64,000 nucleotides of DNA from Chitinophaga polysaccharea (GCF_902150045.1 NZ_CABFVU010000005.1:248001-312000), one strand, 5' to 3'. Counted from the first letter of the stretch, positions 9,310 through 17,683 are shown. The notes: generated by a model from the sequence alone, not told the origin. A program made the numbers and translations.

Positions 9310-10407
9310 ATGAAACGAGTGAAAGTTGCCATATTAGGAGCCGGGTTTATTGCCGATATCCATTTGGAAAGTTATACAAGGTTTGTTCCGGAAGCAGAAA
9401 TAGCAGCAGTGTATGCAAGAAATGCAGACAGGGCAAAAGCCTTCGCAGATAAGCATCGTATTGCCCGGCACTTTTCTTCTGTTGACGAGTTGCTGCAAAG
9501 CACGGATGTTGATGTGGTGGATATTTGTCTTCCGAATTTTATGCACCGGGAAGTAACGCTCAAAGCTGCAGCAGCCGGCAAGCATATTATTATCGAAAAA
9601 CCCCTGGCCGTTACATTGGAGGAAGCAGATGAAATGATTGCAGCCTGCGAAGCAGCCGGGGTAAAACTGATGTATGCAGAGGAGCTTTGTTTTGCTCCCA
9701 AATATGAGCGCGCCAGGAAGCTGGTGGAAGAAGGAGCGGTGGGCCAGGTGTATATGCTAAAACAGTCGGAGAAACATTCCGGCCCTCATTCAGACTGGTT
9801 CTATGATATTAACCAATCCGGCGGCGGGGTATTGATGGATATGGGCTGCCATGGCATCGCCTGGTTCAGATGGATGTTGAAGAACAGCAGGGCGGTGAGC
9901 GTTACGGCATCTATGAAAACAGTGCTTCATAAACACAGGACCAGGGGAGAAGATAATTCAATCGTGATCATAGAGTTTGAAAATGGCGTAACAGGCGTGG
10001 TAGAAAACTCATGGGCAAAACAGGGCGGTATGGACGACCGCAGTGAAATTCACGGATTAGACGGCGTGGCTTATGCTGACCTGTTTACCGGCAACTCTGT
10101 GCTGGCCTATAGCAAAAATGGCTATGGTTATGCCATGGAGAAAACAGATACTACCATAGGATGGAGCTTTTGCATATTCGAGGAAGCCTTTAATCAGGGC
10201 TATCCCCAGGAATTAAAACACTTTATAGAATGTGTACAGCATAACCGGGAACCATTGGTAACGGGGAAAGACGGAAGGGATGTGCTGGAAATTATCTATG
10301 CCGCCTACGCATCTGCAGGGCAGGGTAAAAAGATAATGCTTCCTTTTAATGAGAAAGTAGAAAAGCCTGTTGATCTGTGGCTGCATCCAACCTCCATCAC
10401 TAAATAG
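9310..10407 (+). CDS. Gfo/Idh/MocA-family NAD(P)-dependent oxidoreductase
   Basis: A 365-residue dinucleotide-dependent sugar oxidoreductase. The N-terminal Rossmann fold starts with VAILGAGFIADIH. The family EKP motif (IIIEKPLAVT, residues ~95-104) supplies the usual active-site lysine, and MDMGCHGIAWFRW carries the conserved histidine. No signal peptide is visible, so it is probably cytoplasmic. Relatives oxidise or reduce hydroxyls of sugars and inositols, and a subgroup forms NAD-dependent glycosidases (GH109 type). Here the gene sits 56 bases after GH16 and 7 bases before the NagB-like gene, inside the same operon. It may act on the sugars the PUL imports. The exact substrate cannot be read from sequence. 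Confidence 0.9.
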   Translation: MKRVKVAILGAGFIADIHLESYTRFVPEAEIAAVYARNADRAKAFADKHRIARHFSSVDELLQSTDVDVVDICLPNFMHREVTLKAAAAGKHIIIEKPLAVTLEEADEMIAACEAAGVKLMYAEELCFAPKYERARKLVEEGAVGQVYMLKQSEKHSGPHSDWFYDINQSGGGVLMDMGCHGIAWFRWMLKNSRAVSVTASMKTVLHKHRTRGEDNSIVIIEFENGVTGVVENSWAKQGGMDDRSEIHGLDGVAYADLFTGNSVLAYSKNGYGYAMEKTDTTIGWSFCIFEEAFNQGYPQELKHFIECVQHNREPLVTGKDGRDVLEIIYAAYASAGQGKKIMLPFNEKVEKPVDLWLHPTSITK

Positions 10408-10414
10408 TAGATGC

Positions 10415-11173
10415 GTGAGAATAGTTATTTATCCAACATATGAAGCGCTTTCAGCACAGGTGGCAGCCTGTGTAATGCAGCTGATGCCGGCGTATGACCA
10501 GCCACTGCTATGCCCCGCATCCGGCGATACGCCGGCGGGTTTATACAGGGCCATGGCCAACACCTATCAGCAAACGCAGTACGCCAACTGGAACTTTGTG
10601 GGACTGGACGAGTGGGTAGGGCTAAACGGCAACGATGAAGGAAGCTGCCGGTATTCTATCAACAGGGAGCTGTTTCAGCCACTGGGCATTCCCGGAAATA
10701 ACATCTGCTTTTTTGATGGGCGTTCAACCGATCTTCAGGGAGAATGCCGGAGAACGGAGCAGTTTATCAGTGAGAAGAACGGGATTGATGTAGCTATCCT
10801 GGGAGTGGGAATGAATGGACATATTGCCATGAATGAGCCGGGAACTGCAAAAGACAGCAGGACGCAGGTAGTAACATTGCATCCGGTAACAAAGAAGGTG
10901 GGACAAAAATATTTTACCCGGCCCCAGGCACTGGACAAAGGGATCACTTTGGGAATGGGCACGCTCCTGGAAAGCAGGCATATTATTTTGATGGCGAGCG
11001 GTAAGCACAAAGCAGTGATCGTGCAAAAAATGCTGGAGCGGCCACCCACGAATGAACTGCCGGCCAGCCTGTTGCTACAGCATCCGTCGGTAACTGTTTT
11101 TTTAGATGCAGATGCAGCAGCTTGTTTATCAAACAGGGATTTATATGAAGAAGACGAAGATAATAGGGGTTGA
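10415..11173 (+). CDS. NagB/AgaI-like aminosugar-6-phosphate isomerase/deaminase
   Basis: A 252-residue protein of the glucosamine/galactosamine-6-phosphate isomerase and 6-phosphogluconolactonase superfamily. The start is GTG at 10415 (VRIVIYP...), because the upstream ATGs overlap the preceding gene and add unrelated residues. Motifs: ASGDTPAGLY phosphate-binding loop, GLDEWVGL, and the active-site block GVGMNGHIAMNEPG. In E. coli NagB this block reads NDGHIAFNEP, so the catalytic Asp141 position is Asn here, a state I associate with the galactosamine-6-phosphate isomerase (AgaI-like) branch. No signal peptide, so cytoplasmic. If active it would convert an aminosugar-6-phosphate to a ketohexose-6-phosphate plus ammonia. 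Which aminosugar is an inference. Confidence 0.8.
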   Translation: MRIVIYPTYEALSAQVAACVMQLMPAYDQPLLCPASGDTPAGLYRAMANTYQQTQYANWNFVGLDEWVGLNGNDEGSCRYSINRELFQPLGIPGNNICFFDGRSTDLQGECRRTEQFISEKNGIDVAILGVGMNGHIAMNEPGTAKDSRTQVVTLHPVTKKVGQKYFTRPQALDKGITLGMGTLLESRHIILMASGKHKAVIVQKMLERPPTNELPASLLLQHPSVTVFLDADAAACLSNRDLYEEDEDNRG

Positions 11174-11211
11174 CCCGGGAGGGTGAATAACAATCAGTAA
11201 ATTTTTTATGT

Positions 11212-12912
11212 ATGGCAGATAGTAAAGATGTTGCTACGGAGTTTGATGCCATTGTAATTGGCAGTGGTATCAGCGGTGGCTGGGCTGCAAAGGAGTTATG
11301 TGAAAAGGGATTGAAAACGCTGGTGCTGGAGCGGGGAAGAAATGTGGAGCATATCAGGGATTATCCAACCGCCAATACGCCGGTCTGGGAATTCCCATAC
11401 AGGGGCGCAGTGCCAGAAAAGGAGCTGAGCGCGAACCCTTATATCAGCAGGGCCGCAGGATATGACGACAGTACGAAACATTTCTTTATAAAGGATGCCG
11501 ATCATCCTTATATCCAGGAAAAACCTTTTGAATGGATACGCGGGTACCAGGTGGGTGGAAAATCACTGATATGGGGACGGGCCTGTGCCCGCTGGAGTGA
11601 AATGGATTTTACCGCTCCGCACCGCTATGGGTATGGGATTGAATGGCCCATAGGATACGGGGATATTGCTCCCTGGTACAGCCATGTAGAAAAATTTATT
11701 GGCGTCTGTGGAAATAAGGAAGGCATAGATACTATGCCGGACGGAGAATTTCTGCCTGCATTTGAACTGAATTGTGTAGAGCAGCACTTAAAGGACGTAC
11801 TGGCCACTAAATTCAACCGTCATTATGTATCCGGCAGGTGGGCCCAGGTAACCCGGCCCACCAGTATTCACAAGGAACAGCATAGGCAGTGTTTAAGCCG
11901 GAATCTTTGTATGCGTGGTTGCCCGTTTGGCGGGTACTTCAGCTCAAATGCCTCTACACTTCCCTGGGCGGAAAAGACGGGGAACCTGACCTTACGCCCG
12001 TTTTCTGTAGTGCACTCTGTTATTTATGACGAACAATCCGGTAAGGCAACAGGCGTTAAAGTGATTGATGCCAAAACAAAAGAAGCGACGGTGTTCCATG
12101 CAAAGATCATTTTCCTCAATGCATCGGCCTTAAACACCAATCTCATTTTGCTGAACTCTACTTCCAAACGGTTTCCAAATGGATTGGGGAATGATAATGG
12201 CCTGCTGGGAAAATATATTTGCTTCCATAATTACAGGGCGGGCATGAGCGGCGAGTTTGATGGTTTTGAAGATAAGTATTACAAGGTATCGAAGCCGGCA
12301 GAATGTATTATTCCCAACTTCAGGAATGTATATGAGAAAGATACAGATTTTGTAGGAGGATACGTGGTTTTTAGCGCCGCGTACCGGGAAAAGTTAAGCG
12401 ATAAGAACATGCCCGCTGCATTGGGAGCCAGCTTTAAAGAAGCGATCAGCAAGCCCGGGAAATGGGGCGCGTATATGTATATGCAGGGAGAAACCATTCC
12501 GAAGGAAAGCAATCATGTAAGACTGAGCAAAGATAAAAAAGATGAATGGGGAATTCCTTTGCTGATCACATCTGTAGATTATGACGATAACGATGAGCGG
12601 ATGGTAAAGGATTTTATTGAACAGGGAAAAGCCATGCTTACTGCAGCCGGTGCAAAGAATATCGTGGTAACTGATAATCATCAGCCGCCGGGACTGGATA
12701 TACATGAAATGGGAGGAGTGCGTATGGGTAATGATCCCGCCACTTCCTTACTGAATGAATGGAACCAGTTACATCACTGTAAAAATGTGTTTGTTACGGA
12801 TGGCGCCTGTATGACAAGCACAGGCAACCAGAGCCCGTCCATTCTTTATATGTCATTAACCGCAAGAGCTGCTAACTACGCAGTGGAGCAGCTAAAAAAA
12901 GGAGCGTTGTAA
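11212..12912 (+). CDS. GMC-family FAD-dependent sugar dehydrogenase, large subunit
   Basis: A 566-residue GMC oxidoreductase. FAD-binding Rossmann motif IVIGSGISGGWAA at residues 14-26 and ERG at its second strand. The GGKSLIWGRACARW segment binds FAD, and the C-terminal GMC_oxred_C domain carries the catalytic pair His (about residue 498, in DIHEMGG) and Asn (about 539, in STGNQSPS). Cys227, Cys233 and Cys237 (C-x5-C-x3-C followed by PFGG) resemble the 3Fe-4S ligand region of bacterial FAD glucose/fructose dehydrogenases. No signal peptide; it could be exported by hitch-hiking on the Tat lipoprotein encoded immediately downstream. Likely oxidises a sugar or glycoside hydroxyl (C1, C2 or C3 not decidable). 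No cytochrome c subunit gene is adjacent. Confidence 0.9.
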   Translation: MADSKDVATEFDAIVIGSGISGGWAAKELCEKGLKTLVLERGRNVEHIRDYPTANTPVWEFPYRGAVPEKELSANPYISRAAGYDDSTKHFFIKDADHPYIQEKPFEWIRGYQVGGKSLIWGRACARWSEMDFTAPHRYGYGIEWPIGYGDIAPWYSHVEKFIGVCGNKEGIDTMPDGEFLPAFELNCVEQHLKDVLATKFNRHYVSGRWAQVTRPTSIHKEQHRQCLSRNLCMRGCPFGGYFSSNASTLPWAEKTGNLTLRPFSVVHSVIYDEQSGKATGVKVIDAKTKEATVFHAKIIFLNASALNTNLILLNSTSKRFPNGLGNDNGLLGKYICFHNYRAGMSGEFDGFEDKYYKVSKPAECIIPNFRNVYEKDTDFVGGYVVFSAAYREKLSDKNMPAALGASFKEAISKPGKWGAYMYMQGETIPKESNHVRLSKDKKDEWGIPLLITSVDYDDNDERMVKDFIEQGKAMLTAAGAKNIVVTDNHQPPGLDIHEMGGVRMGNDPATSLLNEWNQLHHCKNVFVTDGACMTSTGNQSPSILYMSLTARAANYAVEQLKKGAL

Positions 12913-13446
12913 ATGGACCGCAGAGAATTGATCAGAACAATTGCCGTTCTTACCGGGGCCGCATTTGTTGGCGGGGAATTATTTCTTTCGGGCTGCAAAG
13001 AAACTAATGGGCCACTTTTCAGCGCAGGCGATATCGCCTTCCTGGATGAAGTGGCGGAAACCATCATTCCCCGCACCAATACGCCGGGGGCAAAGGATAC
13101 AGCGGTCGGTAAATTCATTGGCTTTTATGCGTCCGGCTGCTACGATAACGGACAACAGCAAATATTGAAGCAAGGCATTACGCAGCTAAACGATGCTTCA
13201 AAGAAAAAATTTAAGACAAGTTTTATACAACTTTCCACAGCACAAAAAGAATCCCTGCTTACCGGTATCGATGAAGAGGCCAGGAGCCAGAAAGCATCAC
13301 CGCATTATTTTACATTGATGAAACAACTGACCTTACTTGGCTTCTTTACTTCTGAAGCCGGGGCCACACAGGTACTACGTTTCCTGCCGGTACCCGGAAC
13401 CTATGAGGGATGTATTGATTATAACGGGGAAACAGCATGGTCCTGA
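12913..13446 (+). CDS. Gluconate 2-dehydrogenase subunit 3-family Tat lipoprotein
   Basis: A 177-residue small subunit that pairs with GMC-type dehydrogenases. It begins exactly one base after the stop of the GMC gene. The N-terminus has a twin-arginine start (MDRRELIR), a hydrophobic stretch and a lipobox LSGC (Cys at 31), so it is probably a Tat-exported lipoprotein. The mature part contains FLDEVAETIIPRTNTPGAKD, the signature of the Gluconate_2-dh3 family, and ends with the typical PGTYEGCIDY segment. In characterised three-subunit enzymes the small subunit escorts the flavoprotein through Tat. The same role is inferred here, placing the dehydrogenase in the periplasm. Confidence 0.88.
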   Translation: MDRRELIRTIAVLTGAAFVGGELFLSGCKETNGPLFSAGDIAFLDEVAETIIPRTNTPGAKDTAVGKFIGFYASGCYDNGQQQILKQGITQLNDASKKKFKTSFIQLSTAQKESLLTGIDEEARSQKASPHYFTLMKQLTLLGFFTSEAGATQVLRFLPVPGTYEGCIDYNGETAWS

Positions 13447-13491
13447 GCACTGGAGCCGGCTTCACAATGATAACTTCTTAAACCAAACGGC

Positions 13492-15294
13492 GTGAAGGGA
13501 ATAGCAATTATATGCTGCCTCATTTCGGCAACAGCTTTCGCACAGCACAAAGGGCAAATGGATGCTGCCCGATTACCTGTACTGGCGCCACATTACCAAC
13601 CGGAGTATACGTTTGATGAGCCCACAGCTCCCGCTGCCTGGAAAGAACTGCGCGGTGGCCTGCATGCGGCTTTCGGATCAACGGATCAGGCCTATTTCAG
13701 AACGGAGGCGCCTTCGCAAAACATCAGGGCCACATGGGAAGCAACAGGGTGGAAGAACGAACGGCTGAATGCACAACTGCTGGTCTGGTCGCCCGATAGC
13801 CTGCGCCAGGTACGGTTTACCGTGAGCAACCTGGTGAACACGGAGGGAAAAGTGATCAGTAGTAAACATGCTAAACTGCAGCTGGTGCGTTATGTGCTGT
13901 CCAACTATCCTTATGGCGCAAAAGACGCTGTATGTGAAGGCTCGCCATATCAGCAGGGCTTCCTGATGCCCGACAGGTTGGAGGAGTTTGACAGGTTTGA
14001 CCTGGCGGGGAAAACCACCAGGCCGGTTTGGATATCGCTGGACGTTCCCGTGGATGCAGCACCGGGACAGTACACAGGTACTGTATTGGTACATACGGAA
14101 CGCTATACAGACACCTTACATATGAAGATCAGGGTGCAACAGCAACTGTTGCCACCACCGCAGGAATGGCAATACCGGCTGGATCTCTGGCAGAACCCAT
14201 GGGCAGTGGCATGGTACAATCATGTGGAGCCATGGTCTGATGAGCACAGGGCCTTGCTGAAAAAACACCTGCAGCTGTATGCCGGCGCCGGTGGAAAATA
14301 TATTACCACCTATGCGGTACATTCTCCCTGGTCGGATAATTCCTATATGATAGAAGGAGGCATGATCAATTGGATCAAACAAAAAGACGGCACCTGGAAA
14401 TATGATTACACGATATTCGACGATTACGTGGAAATGGCTATGGCGCTGGGCATTAACAAGGCCATCACTATTTATACGCCTGTTCCCTGGGGTAACCGTT
14501 TCCGTTATACCGATGCAGCCAGCGGTAATTATGTATATGCACAATGGGCGCCGGGAACAGCAGAATACCGCGCACGCTGGCACGATTTCCTGGACGATCT
14601 CAGGGCTCACCTGGAGAAGAAAGGATGGTTTGGAAAAACATACCTGGGCATCAATGAAAATGAGCTGCCCCAAACCCTGGCAGCTATTAAAGTAATAAAA
14701 GAGCATTCGCCCCAATGGCGTATCACCTATGCGGGCAACTGGCACCAGGAGCTGGATACCCTGCTGGATGATTACTGTTACCTGTATGGTAATGAGCCTG
14801 TGGATAGCCAGCAGCGGCAACGCAGCGCAAGAGGCGCTACCACTACTTTTTATGTTTGCTGTAATCCGCCGGTACCTAACAACTTTGTATTTTCTCCTCC
14901 CATTGAAGGGCGCTGGATCAGCTGGTACTCCTTTGCGCGTGGCTATGATGGCTTCCTGCGCTGGGCTTACGACGGGTGGCCGGAAGACCCGGTGCGGGAT
15001 GCCCGCCACGGTTCATGGCCCGCAGGAGATTGTTACCTGGTATATCCCGGCGGCAACAGCAGCATCCGTTTGGAGAAGCTGAGGGAAGGGATCGTGGACT
15101 ATGAAAAATTACGTATCCTGAAAACACAGGCGGCGGCATCAGGCAATAAAACGGTGAAACGCAGCTGGCAGGCTATAGAGCAGCATTTGAACGTATTTAC
15201 TGCTGAACGTGGTTTTAAAGAGGAAAAGATCACTGCAGATGTAGAGAAGGGTAGAGCATTGATGATAACATTAAGCAATGAACTGGCGCGTTGA
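13492..15294 (+). CDS. DUF4091 / GH123-like secreted protein
   Basis: A 600-residue protein starting at GTG (13492), chosen because a standard signal peptide follows at once (KGIAIICCLISATAFAQ). The N-terminal half is a beta-sandwich-like region. The C-terminal two thirds resemble the GH123 catalytic barrel (DUF4091), with the family end block WAYDGWPEDP...GSWPAGDCYLVYPGG and REGIVDYEKL. GH123 beta-N-acetylgalactosaminidases use an adjacent Asp-Glu pair; the matching strand here reads GINENELP (residues 386-393), with Asn390-Glu391 in place of Asp-Glu. That suggests a different mechanism or substrate from classical GH123. Last gene of the first PUL, 45 bases after the small dehydrogenase subunit. 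Confidence 0.78.
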   Translation: MKGIAIICCLISATAFAQHKGQMDAARLPVLAPHYQPEYTFDEPTAPAAWKELRGGLHAAFGSTDQAYFRTEAPSQNIRATWEATGWKNERLNAQLLVWSPDSLRQVRFTVSNLVNTEGKVISSKHAKLQLVRYVLSNYPYGAKDAVCEGSPYQQGFLMPDRLEEFDRFDLAGKTTRPVWISLDVPVDAAPGQYTGTVLVHTERYTDTLHMKIRVQQQLLPPPQEWQYRLDLWQNPWAVAWYNHVEPWSDEHRALLKKHLQLYAGAGGKYITTYAVHSPWSDNSYMIEGGMINWIKQKDGTWKYDYTIFDDYVEMAMALGINKAITIYTPVPWGNRFRYTDAASGNYVYAQWAPGTAEYRARWHDFLDDLRAHLEKKGWFGKTYLGINENELPQTLAAIKVIKEHSPQWRITYAGNWHQELDTLLDDYCYLYGNEPVDSQQRQRSARGATTTFYVCCNPPVPNNFVFSPPIEGRWISWYSFARGYDGFLRWAYDGWPEDPVRDARHGSWPAGDCYLVYPGGNSSIRLEKLREGIVDYEKLRILKTQAAASGNKTVKRSWQAIEQHLNVFTAERGFKEEKITADVEKGRALMITLSNELAR

Positions 15295-15413
15295 AAAGCA
15301 GCGTTTCAATAAACAGTCACCTTCGTTATATGTTATAGCCTTAAGAAGAAAAATCCGTTGAACAGGATACATCTTTCCAGGTATCCATTTCTGCCTGCAA
15401 TTCTGCTACTAAC

Positions 15414-15839
15414 TTACTCCTCTATCACGAGCGCGCCTTGCTGTTTTAGCTGTTCCAACGCATCTTTCATTGCTTTGATCTGTTCCGGCGAATGTTTTTG
15501 CCACACAGTGACCTCGCCCACAACTTTAAACGGATGGATAGAGCGGTAAGACATAGTAGGATTACCCGGGAATTTTTTATCGGTTACGTTAGGGTCATCT
15601 TCCAGGGCCCCGGTTGCTTCTACCAGGTATATCCGTTCACGGCCTTCCCCCGAAGCAAGCTCAGCTCCCCATACAGCAGCGTTCAGGGTAGCGGAGAGGT
15701 AAATATGTTTTAATTTCCTGTCTACAAAATTGGAGTTATAACCGGTTGCTATAAGATCCCCGATCTTTAAATCCGCTTTGGTGCCATGAAAGAAGGTCTG
15801 GGCAAAAGCATTCTGAATAGGTGTCTGGGTTTCGCTCAT
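15414..15839 (-). CDS. arr: Rifampin ADP-ribosyltransferase
   Basis: A 141-residue enzyme that inactivates rifamycins by moving ADP-ribose from NAD+ to the drug. The whole Arr fold is recognisable: FFHGTKADLKIGDLI at residues 16-30, IYLSATLNAAVWGAELA at 46-62, ERIYLVEATGALEDDPN at 68-84 and GNPTMSYRS near 92-100. The expected His-Tyr-Asp residues are present at His18, Tyr47 and Asp81/82. Length is normal for Arr. It lies 4 bases after the MarR gene on the same strand, so both are probably one transcript. Cytoplasmic. No transposon or integron features flank it, so it looks like a resident gene. Confidence 0.93.
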   Translation of the reverse strand: MSETQTPIQNAFAQTFFHGTKADLKIGDLIATGYNSNFVDRKLKHIYLSATLNAAVWGAELASGEGRERIYLVEATGALEDDPNVTDKKFPGNPTMSYRSIHPFKVVGEVTVWQKHSPEQIKAMKDALEQLKQQGALVIEE

Positions 15840-15843
15840 AATA

Positions 15844-16305
15844 TTATTGTTTTTGATTGATCGTATCTATTTTATGGTTCATCATTTCCATGGCATTTAT
15901 AAAATACCGCTCCAAAACCTTTAATTCTTCTGATGAAAATGCAGCAAACTGTTTTTCAGTGCCGCTTTGAAAATCCTCATACAGGGGCTTGAACAGCTTT
16001 GTTATTTTTTCTGTATCCGGTACGATGATCACTTTTCTGCGATCAGCTTTATCAGGCTGCCGTTTTACCAGTTTTTTCTTTTCAAAGCGGTCTATTAAGC
16101 TGGTAACAGCGCCGGTGGTGAGACCTGTTATAACGGAAAACTCCCCGGCTGTCATTTCTCCCTGCTGAAGTAAGAACCCTAAATATTTATGGTCTGTGCC
16201 AGACATACCCGCCTTTCTGCCAATGGCTTCGTGCATCTGGATAGAGGTATATGCAAATTGCTGGCTTAGCTTCCTAAGCTTCCTGATTTCTTCTTTAGAA
16301 GGCAT
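15844..16305 (-). CDS. MarR-family transcriptional regulator
   Basis: A 153-residue winged-helix regulator. The central part carries the MarR helix-turn-helix and wing: GEMTAGEFSVITGLTTGAVT (recognition helix), then LIDRFEKKKLVKRQPDKADRR with the family's D-x-R-R wing. N- and C-terminal helices would form the dimer interface. It is the promoter-proximal gene of a two-gene operon with arr. Palindromic and repeated TATCTTGATT sites directly upstream of its start suggest autoregulation, and control of arr through the shared transcript. The ligand is unknown; a rifamycin-responsive role is possible but inferred only from context. Confidence 0.9.
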   Translation of the reverse strand: MPSKEEIRKLRKLSQQFAYTSIQMHEAIGRKAGMSGTDHKYLGFLLQQGEMTAGEFSVITGLTTGAVTSLIDRFEKKKLVKRQPDKADRRKVIIVPDTEKITKLFKPLYEDFQSGTEKQFAAFSSEELKVLERYFINAMEMMNHKIDTINQKQ

Positions 16306-16306
16306 A

Positions 16307-16341
16307 TATCTTGATTATTAATTATCTTGATTGTAAAGATA
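16307..16341 (-). promoter_or_regulatory. Probable MarR operator with repeated TATCTTGATT
   Basis: Directly upstream of the MarR start, TATCTTGATT occurs twice as a direct repeat (16307-16316 and 16323-16332; period 16). The second copy forms an inverted repeat with AAGATA (TATCTT-7-AAGATA, 16323-16341). On the minus strand the same bases include TATCTTTA, a near match to the TAnnTTTG -7 element, so a bound dimer would cover the promoter. Confidence 0.5.
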
Positions 16342-16464
16342 AATAATAAATAGATTGTCTCCCAAAAAAAATGGGATTATTTGGAGACAGGGATCACAGA
16401 CCATCCCAGGTTGAGATAGTTAGAGGGAGTAGCCTGGAAGAAGCAGGCCCCGCATTAATATATA

Positions 16465-17535
16465 TTACTGTTTTGTGTGCTGCCCAAACAATAAATTCTT
16501 ACCAAAAAAATCCAGCATCTTATCTTCAATTCTTTTACTGACACGGTTAATATGATCCCCTTCATAAATTTCGAAGGAATGGCTGATATGATATTTATTA
16601 AGCTCCCTGTCCAGTATCCTGATGCTCTCCGCAATACCCGCATCCCGGTCGCCGGCATCAAAGCCAATAGCCTTCAGTTTCCTGATATTGTAGATATATT
16701 GGTCTAAATTATTCAGCGGGCGGTTGGCATCCCATTTTTGCATGATCAATGGCTGAATATTCCCATCCTTTACGGGGAGGTCGATATAAAAAGGAGGGTT
16801 TTCCGGGTTGGGCGACCATGCCGCTGCTGATGCAAAAAGTGCCTTGGTGAGGAAATCTGCTTTCTGCAGTTCTTCCACCGTTTTAATGCTTTCCGCACGT
16901 GAAAAGCCGGGTGGCATAGCTCCGGCCGATACCGGGGTGGAGTTTAAACAACAAGGGCTCAGCAGGTACACCGTTGAAAAAACATCAGGGTTCTTTTCTC
17001 CTATCCGCAATGCGCCATAACCACCCATGGAGTGGCCGCATAAGCCCCGGCTTTCTTTTTGCGCCAGCGTGCGATAGTGGCTGTCCATATAACCCACCAG
17101 TTCTTTGGCAACAAAATCTTCCCAGTTGCCGGTGGTGATGGAATTAGAATACATGCTACCCTGGAAAAGCGTATAGGCGTCGGGGGTAACAACAATCATT
17201 TCATGAGCCGGGTCCCTGGCAAATACCGAATCCAGTATGGGAGGAAGCGTCATCCAATGCTGCTGGAAGCCATAAAATTTTGCGTCATTATCTGTATAGC
17301 CATGCAGGAAGTAAACCACCGGGTAGTGTTTCTTCTTAACTGAATTATAACTGGCAGGTAAATAAACAGAGACATGGCGGCTGGGATCATCGCCACTCAG
17401 ATTACCTTCCAGCAACTTGCTATGAATGGATATCCGCTGAACAGTGCCTTTCGCAATCTGCTGCTGCGCAAAGCTTCTTGCAGGCAAGGCCAACACCAGG
17501 AAAGCAATAATGAAACGGAACATATATTTTATCAT
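16465..17535 (-). CDS. Secreted alpha/beta-hydrolase, esterase D-like
   Basis: About 356 residues, start chosen at MIKYMFRF (10 codons inside the longest frame) because a signal peptide ending at SFAQ follows; a second ATG at 17523 is possible. The fold is an esterase D/S-formylglutathione hydrolase-like alpha/beta hydrolase: HYPVVYFLHGYTDND (oxyanion region), nucleophile elbow GHSMGGYGALR, and a late His in EGDHINRV for the catalytic triad. Relatives include feruloyl and acetyl-xylan esterases and IroE-like enzymes. There is no partner gene in the same direction, so the substrate is unknown. Probably periplasmic or exported. Confidence 0.85.
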   Translation of the reverse strand: MIKYMFRFIIAFLVLALPARSFAQQQIAKGTVQRISIHSKLLEGNLSGDDPSRHVSVYLPASYNSVKKKHYPVVYFLHGYTDNDAKFYGFQQHWMTLPPILDSVFARDPAHEMIVVTPDAYTLFQGSMYSNSITTGNWEDFVAKELVGYMDSHYRTLAQKESRGLCGHSMGGYGALRIGEKNPDVFSTVYLLSPCCLNSTPVSAGAMPPGFSRAESIKTVEELQKADFLTKALFASAAAWSPNPENPPFYIDLPVKDGNIQPLIMQKWDANRPLNNLDQYIYNIRKLKAIGFDAGDRDAGIAESIRILDRELNKYHISHSFEIYEGDHINRVSKRIEDKMLDFFGKNLLFGQHTKQ

Positions 17536-17658
17536 ATGGCTGCAATTAAGAGTGATTACGGGCATTAATATACGAATTTGAACTTAAAGATCTCACCACT
17601 AAAGAACACACCTTGTGCCTCCCTGAATGCCTGTAAAACAGATGTGTAAGCTTTGTAT

Positions 17659-17666
17659 TAAATTTG
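17659..17666 (+). promoter_or_regulatory. Putative -7 element for the aminoglycoside adenylyltransferase gene
   Basis: TAAATTTG matches TAnnTTTG fully and lies 17 bases before the chosen ATG at 17684, leaving a short leader. It supports the internal start over the upstream ATG at 17627. No clear -33 TTG at the usual spacing. Confidence 0.4.
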
Positions 17667-17683
17667 GACAAACAGCAGCACAT

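Noticed and set aside
14116..15009. 297-codon minus-strand open frame opposite the DUF4091 gene
   Set aside because: Antisense to a gene with clear domain motifs; its translation is low in plausible structure and has no ribosome site.
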